From a bacterium (GTDB lineage Bacteria > Planctomycetota > J058 > JAJDCP01), in NCBI GenBank assembly GCA_030428695.1, contig JAUIEM010000375.1:1-9990 (forward strand): DNA of 9,990 bases, read 5' to 3'. Below are positions 5,897-9,990 of the stretch, one piece after another. The position numbers and the translations under genes were made by a program. A model generated the notes under the pieces. The model ran no database searches. It was not told the origin of the DNA and saw only the letters and a program-made list of their open reading frames with translations. The number at the start of each line of letters is the position of its first letter. The first letter of the stretch is position 1.

Positions 5897-7675
5897 ATGT
5901 TGATCGTCGTCCATCATCTCCAGGGCAGCCGCGCCGGAGCGACCGAGACCTTCTCGTCGACCCCGCTGACCATCGGCCGGGACCCTTCCAACCAGCTCGC
6001 CTTCGACCCCGAGCGCGACCTCGACGTGTCGAGCGCCCACGCGGTGATCAACCGCACGCCGATCGGCCTCGAGCTCGTCGACCTCGGCAGCACGAACGGC
6101 ACCTTCCTCAACGGCCAGCGCGTGACCGGCAGCGTGCCCCTCGGCTGCCCGGCGGTGATCGCCCTCGGCAAGGACGGGGTGCGCCTGCAGGTCAGCATGC
6201 AACAGATGCTGCAGCCGGTGCCGATGCGGCCGCAGCCGATGCTGCCTCCGGCTCCCCCGCCCGCGCCGCGCAAGCCGGGCGCCAAGACCGTGATGTTGCA
6301 GGACCTGACCCGCAAGCAACGCGGCACGCGGCGGCTGCTGGTCGTGCTCGGTTGCCTGAGCCTGCTGTGCATCCCGGTCGGGCTGCTGCTCGCCCAGGGC
6401 TACCTCGACTCCTTCGAGCAGCACCAGACGGCCGAGGCCCACGCCCGGGCGATCAATGCCCAGCGCCGCGCGGCGGGCGCCCGCGAGGTCGTCGGCGCCG
6501 CCGCCGAGCTCGAGGCGGCGGAGGAGGAGCTCGAGCGCGCGGAGGAGCTCGAGGCCGACGGCGACTACGCCGCCGCGAGTCTCGCCTACATCAGCGCCGA
6601 GTTCGGCTTCCAGGAAGCGGCGCGCCTCGCAGCGGCGGCGGAGAACGTCGTGGTGACCGCGGCCGCCGAGGACGCCCGCATCGACGCCTTCGAGAAGGAC
6701 ATCGCCGCCCTGGAGAAGGCCCTGATCGCGGCGGCGCAGCAGCCCCCGGCGCCGCCGCCCGCCGACCCCGGGGCCCCCGATGCTCCGGAGCCGCCCGCCG
6801 CCGCGCCCGACCCGCGGCCCGCCGATGTGCTCGCCGACGTGCGCTCCGCCCGCGAGCTGTTCGCGAGCCTGGTCGGCAAGAGCCCCTGGGTGGTCTGCCG
6901 GCTGACCTCGACCCCCTGGCTGATGCGCGGGAGCCAGCGCGCGGCCCGGCTCGCCGAGCCGGTGGTCGGCTGCGGGGTGTTCCTCGGCGAGGACCGCATC
7001 CTGACGACCAAGAGCCTCGCCCTGCCCCACCACCACCTGCCGGCGGCCAAGGCGTATTGGATGCGCTACCTGCAGGGCTCCCGGGGAACCTACGAGGTCG
7101 TGGTCGAGACCCGCGCCGAGGTGCTGGTGCCCCTGGCCGCCGATGAGGGCCTGAGCAGCGCCTGGCGGGTGCTGTTCTCGACCGACGACGGCTCGCTGCG
7201 CCTGACCGCCCACGGCCGCGAGGACCAGAGCGAGCTGACCGCGCCCGAGGAGGTCACGATCCAGTTCGAGCACCGCAGCGAGCGCGTGTCCGGCGTGCAG
7301 GTCTACCGCGAGAACGCCGAGAACTGGGCGCTCTTCCGCTACGACCGCGAGCGCCCCTTCGAGGGCGTCCAGGGCCGCAAGCGCCTCAAGGAGATCGCCG
7401 GCGGGCTGCAGATCGCCGGCCAGGAGCGGTCGGAGGAAGCGGCCCAGCCCCTCGACGGCACCCTGCTGCTCAGCGTCGAGGCCGGCGCGATCCACTCCTT
7501 GGCGCCGAGCGTGCAGAGCGCCGCGGACGGCGGCTTCGTGCTCGGCCAGCCCTACCGCGAAGGCTGGCTCGGCGCCCCGATCTTCGGGCCGGATGGGAAG
7601 CTGCTCGGGCTCGCCGTCGGACCGGCCGAGAACGGCCTCCGGGCGGTCGGGCTCGCGCACATCGACCTGCCCTGA
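5897..7675 (+). CDS. FHA domain - TM - coiled coil - degenerate trypsin-like domain protein
   Basis: 592 residues; ATG 5897 with AGGAGG at 5887-5892. Residues 1-100 are an FHA domain with the phosphothreonine-binding core: GRDPSNQL (Arg28), SSAHAVI (Ser46, His48) and LGSTNGTFLNG (Asn67). A Pro-rich linker (105-128) leads to basic RKQRGTRR and one membrane span (146-167), so the FHA domain is cytoplasmic. Residues 176-281 are an Ala/Glu-rich coiled coil and 282-308 a Pro/Ala linker. Residues about 315-590 resemble a trypsin fold: CGVFLGEDRILTT (359-371), ENWALFRYD (475-483) and GWLGAPIFGPDGKLLGLAVG (556-575). Against HtrA motifs, His is replaced by Ser373, Asp by Asn476 and Ser by Leu558, so it should be inactive. 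The trypsin-like assignment rests on motif spacing and is less sure than the FHA and membrane parts. It may sense something outside and signal to Ser/Thr kinases through the FHA domain (inference). The next gene, a tricorn-like peptidase, starts 75 nt downstream. Confidence 0.9.
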   Translation: MLIVVHHLQGSRAGATETFSSTPLTIGRDPSNQLAFDPERDLDVSSAHAVINRTPIGLELVDLGSTNGTFLNGQRVTGSVPLGCPAVIALGKDGVRLQVSMQQMLQPVPMRPQPMLPPAPPPAPRKPGAKTVMLQDLTRKQRGTRRLLVVLGCLSLLCIPVGLLLAQGYLDSFEQHQTAEAHARAINAQRRAAGAREVVGAAAELEAAEEELERAEELEADGDYAAASLAYISAEFGFQEAARLAAAAENVVVTAAAEDARIDAFEKDIAALEKALIAAAQQPPAPPPADPGAPDAPEPPAAAPDPRPADVLADVRSARELFASLVGKSPWVVCRLTSTPWLMRGSQRAARLAEPVVGCGVFLGEDRILTTKSLALPHHHLPAAKAYWMRYLQGSRGTYEVVVETRAEVLVPLAADEGLSSAWRVLFSTDDGSLRLTAHGREDQSELTAPEEVTIQFEHRSERVSGVQVYRENAENWALFRYDRERPFEGVQGRKRLKEIAGGLQIAGQERSEEAAQPLDGTLLLSVEAGAIHSLAPSVQSAADGGFVLGQPYREGWLGAPIFGPDGKLLGLAVGPAENGLRAVGLAHIDLP

Positions 7676-7695
7676 GGGTGCCCGCGAGCTGCGGT

Positions 7696-7724
7696 TTGTC
7701 CTTCCGGCGCCGGCGCGCTACCGT
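7696..7724 (+). promoter_or_regulatory. Possible promoter of the tricorn-like peptidase gene
   Basis: TTGTCC (7696-7701) and TACCGT (7719-7724) are 17 nt apart and the -10-like element ends 26 nt before the ATG at 7751. Matches to the sigma70 consensus are 4/6 and 3/6. The spacer holds a perfect 10-bp palindrome, CCGGCGCCGG (7704-7713), which could bind a repressor but may be chance in such GC-rich DNA. Read-through from the FHA-protein gene is also possible. Confidence 0.35.
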
Positions 7725-7750
7725 AGGTTCCCCTGCCCTGGAGAACCACC

Positions 7751-9990
7751 ATGACCCGCTGGCCCATCGTCTGCCTGCTGCTCGGCAGCTTCCTCGCCGC
7801 CCAGTCCCCGGAGGGCTACTACCGCAGCCCGACCATCTCCGGCGACCGGCTCGTCTTCCAGTCCGAGGGTGACCTGTGGAGCGTGTCGGCCGACGGCGGC
7901 ACGGCCCGCCGGCTGACTTCCCACGCCGAGCGCGAGAGCCATCCCGCGATCTCCCCGGACGGCAGGCTGCTCGCCTTCACGGCTTCGTACGAGGGGCCCC
8001 GGGAGGTCTACACGATGCCGCTGGAGGGCGGCCTCCCGACCCGACGCACCTACGAGGGCGAGCGCGCCTACGTCGTCGGTTGGACGCCCGCCGGCGAGCT
8101 CCTGTACAGCACCCGGCACTTCTCCGGGCTGCCGGACTACCAGCTGCTCGCCCTCGACCTCGAGAGCGGCCGCAAGCGCCGCCTGCCGCTGTCCCAGGCG
8201 GCCGACGGCTGCTACGACCCGGCCGGCAACCTGTACTTCACCCGCGCCTCCTTCCAGGGCAGCCACACCAAGCGCTACCGCGGTGGGACCGTGCAGAACC
8301 TGTGGCGCTTCGGCCGCGAGGACGAGGAGGCAGTCCCGCTGTTCGGGGACTTCGCCGGCACCAGCAAGGATCCGATGTGGTGGCGGGGCCGCATCTACTG
8401 TGCGAGCGATCGCGACGGCACGATGAACATCTGGTCGCTGCTCCCCGACGGCAGTGACTGGCGCCAACACACCACCCACGTCGGCTGGGACGTCCAGCAC
8501 CCGAACCTGTCCGAGGGACGCGTCGTCTACCAGCTCGGCGCCGACCTGCACCTGCTCAGCCTCGACAGCGGCGCGAGCCGCAAGCTGGACATCCGCCTCG
8601 CCAGCGACTTCGACCAGATGCGCGAGCGCTGGCTGGACAACCCCTGGTCCTACCTCAGCGCCGGCCACATCTCCTTCGACGGCGCGCGGGTCGCCCTGAC
8701 CGCCCGCGGCGAGGTCTTCCTGGCCCGGCGCGACGGTGGACGCCTGCACCACCTGACCCGCGCGTCCGGCGTGCGCTACCGCGACGCCCGCTTCCTGCCG
8801 GACGGGGACGTGCTGGTGCGCTCGGATGCGAGCGGCGAGGTCGAGTTCTGGCGGCTCGACGCGGACGGGGAGACCGCCGCGGTGCAGCTGACCGAGGCGG
8901 CCGACGTGCTGCGCTGGGAGGGCGTGCCCTCGCCGGACGGACGCTGGCTCGCCCACCACGACAAGTCCTACCGGCTGTGGCTCACCGACCTCGACAGCGG
9001 GGCGCTGACGCTGCTCGAGACCGCCGACCACGGCTGGCGCGAGGCCTACTGGGGGCTGTGCTGGTCGCCGGACAGCCGTTGGCTCGCCTACACCACGCCC
9101 GCCGCGAACACCTACGACCAGGTGATCCTGCGCAACGTCGAGGACGGCCGCCGCGTCGCGGTCACCAGCGACCGGCTCCAGGCCGCCAGCCCCGCCTTCA
9201 GCCCGGACGGGCGCTGGCTCTGGTTCCTCGCCGACCGGCACCTCGACAACCAGGTCGGCAGCCCGTGGGGATTCCTGCAGCCCGAGCCGGTGTACGAGAA
9301 CAAGACCGTGATCGACGGCGTGCCCCTGGCCGAAGACCTGCTCTCGCCCTTCGCGGAGGCCCACGAGCTGACCCCCGAGCCCGGGGAGGCACCCGCGGAC
9401 AGCGCCGGGCTCCGGGTCGAGGTGCTGGAAGCAGGACTGGCGCGCCGGGTGCAGACCCTGCCCGTGCCGCCGGGGGACTACGGGAACCTGCGGGCCAACG
9501 CCTCGCGGCTGTTCTGGGAAGCGTACGGTCCCGAGGGCACCGCGTTGCGGGCGATCGCCATCGAGCGGGAGGCCGAGCCGGTCACCCTGCTCGCCGGCAT
9601 CGACGCCTTCCAGCTGAGCGGCGACGGCGCCTGGCTGCTGGTCAAGCGCGGGGCCGCCCTGGCGGTGCTGCCGGCGGACTGCGGACCCGGCAGCGACTTC
9701 GATGCCCACCGTCTCGAGCTCGAGGGCTGGGGCTTCAGCGTGCAGCCGGCCGAGGAGTGGGAGCAGATGTTCGTCGACGCCTGGCGGCTCGAGCGCGACT
9801 ACTTCTACGACCCGGGCATGCACGGCGTCGACTGGCCGCGGATGCGCGAGAAGTACGCGCCGCTGGTCGCGCGGGTCCGCGACCGCGACGAGCTGGCCGA
9901 CCTGCTCGCCCAGATGGTCGGCGAGCTGTCGGCCCTGCACACCTTCGTCTACGGCGGCGACCACCGCCAGGACGACGGGGATGTCGGCGT
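7751..9990 (+). CDS. Tricorn-like S41 family peptidase, secreted (3' truncated)
   Basis: ATG 7751 with GGAG 7 nt upstream; open through the window end, 746 codons visible. Residues 1-18 are a signal peptide (IVCLLLGSFLAAQ), so it is exported. Residues about 20-310 look like the first beta-propeller (SGDRLVFQSEGDLWSVSADG; ISPDGRLLAF at 67-76). About 320-650 is a second propeller with TolB/WD40-like SPDG/SPDS turns at 394, 439 and 484, exactly 45 residues apart. From about 671 the tricorn C1 region begins (FVDAWRLERDYFYDPGMHGVDW), ending in GELSALHTFVYGGD. His730 lies where tricorn has catalytic His746 in its GELxTSH motif. The nucleophile Ser, the PDZ domain and the C2 domain would lie beyond the window; archaeal tricorn is about 1,070 residues. 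Tricorn cleaves peptides released by larger proteases, so a role downstream of secreted proteases is plausible. Confidence 0.93.
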   Translation, partial: MTRWPIVCLLLGSFLAAQSPEGYYRSPTISGDRLVFQSEGDLWSVSADGGTARRLTSHAERESHPAISPDGRLLAFTASYEGPREVYTMPLEGGLPTRRTYEGERAYVVGWTPAGELLYSTRHFSGLPDYQLLALDLESGRKRRLPLSQAADGCYDPAGNLYFTRASFQGSHTKRYRGGTVQNLWRFGREDEEAVPLFGDFAGTSKDPMWWRGRIYCASDRDGTMNIWSLLPDGSDWRQHTTHVGWDVQHPNLSEGRVVYQLGADLHLLSLDSGASRKLDIRLASDFDQMRERWLDNPWSYLSAGHISFDGARVALTARGEVFLARRDGGRLHHLTRASGVRYRDARFLPDGDVLVRSDASGEVEFWRLDADGETAAVQLTEAADVLRWEGVPSPDGRWLAHHDKSYRLWLTDLDSGALTLLETADHGWREAYWGLCWSPDSRWLAYTTPAANTYDQVILRNVEDGRRVAVTSDRLQAASPAFSPDGRWLWFLADRHLDNQVGSPWGFLQPEPVYENKTVIDGVPLAEDLLSPFAEAHELTPEPGEAPADSAGLRVEVLEAGLARRVQTLPVPPGDYGNLRANASRLFWEAYGPEGTALRAIAIEREAEPVTLLAGIDAFQLSGDGAWLLVKRGAALAVLPADCGPGSDFDAHRLELEGWGFSVQPAEEWEQMFVDAWRLERDYFYDPGMHGVDWPRMREKYAPLVARVRDRDELADLLAQMVGELSALHTFVYGGDHRQDDGDVG

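Noticed and set aside
4922..7660. Long minus-strand open frame (912 codons) covering the FHA gene
   Set aside because: Only its last 285-287 codons are real. The upstream part is antisense to the FHA gene, has biased Gly/Ala/Arg/Leu content with no motifs, and is a by-product of high G+C. The AGGAGG at 5787-5792 marks the true start.
7718..9964. Minus-strand open frame of 748 codons opposite the tricorn-like gene
   Set aside because: Its Val/Gly/Ala/Arg-rich, motif-free translation and lack of a convincing start contrast with clear tricorn motifs on the plus strand.

Overview
This is a GC-rich (roughly 70% G+C by eye) bacterial window with tightly packed genes. It holds nine protein-coding genes, two of them cut by the window edges. 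I see no RNA genes, transposons or CRISPR arrays, and no stretch longer than about 120 bases lacks a gene. The secreted proteins point to a diderm bacterium. Signal peptides ending in '-AQ', an FHA domain fused through a membrane segment to a trypsin-like fold, and a tricorn-type peptidase together suggest Planctomycetota or a related environmental lineage. That assignment is an inference from style, not proof.

Layout. (A) 1-2568, + strand: a tight three-gene run (gaps of 11 and 10 nt) of envelope proteins with trypsin and/or PDZ domains. It comprises the 3' end of a PDZ protein, an HtrA-like protein whose catalytic His and Ser are replaced (pseudoprotease), and an HtrA/DegP-type serine protease with an intact triad and two PDZ domains. 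A GC-rich hairpin follows. (B) 2655-3437, + strand: an alpha/beta hydrolase of the YbfF/ABHD11 esterase type, overlapping tail-to-tail with the next block by 32 bp. (C) 5779-3406, - strand: an unrecognised single-span membrane protein, a class I SAM-dependent methyltransferase and an ALG5/DPM1-like family 2 glycosyltransferase. The last two genes overlap and are surely co-transcribed. (D) 5897-7675, + strand, divergent from C: an FHA-TM-coiled-coil protein whose C-terminal domain looks like a trypsin fold that has lost all three catalytic residues. (E) 7751-9990, + strand: the 5' three quarters of a secreted tricorn-like S41 peptidase, cut by the window end.

How the genes may fit together. 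Blocks A, D and E all concern proteolysis or peptide handling outside the cytoplasm. Two of the three trypsin-like domains visible here are predicted to be catalytically dead: one sits beside an active paralogue, and one is linked across the membrane to a phosphothreonine-reading FHA domain. Non-catalytic trypsin folds may serve here as binding, regulatory or signal-transmitting modules, which is the most interesting idea in the window. Block C probably modifies a lipid-linked sugar or surface glycan. The esterase has no clear functional link to its neighbours.
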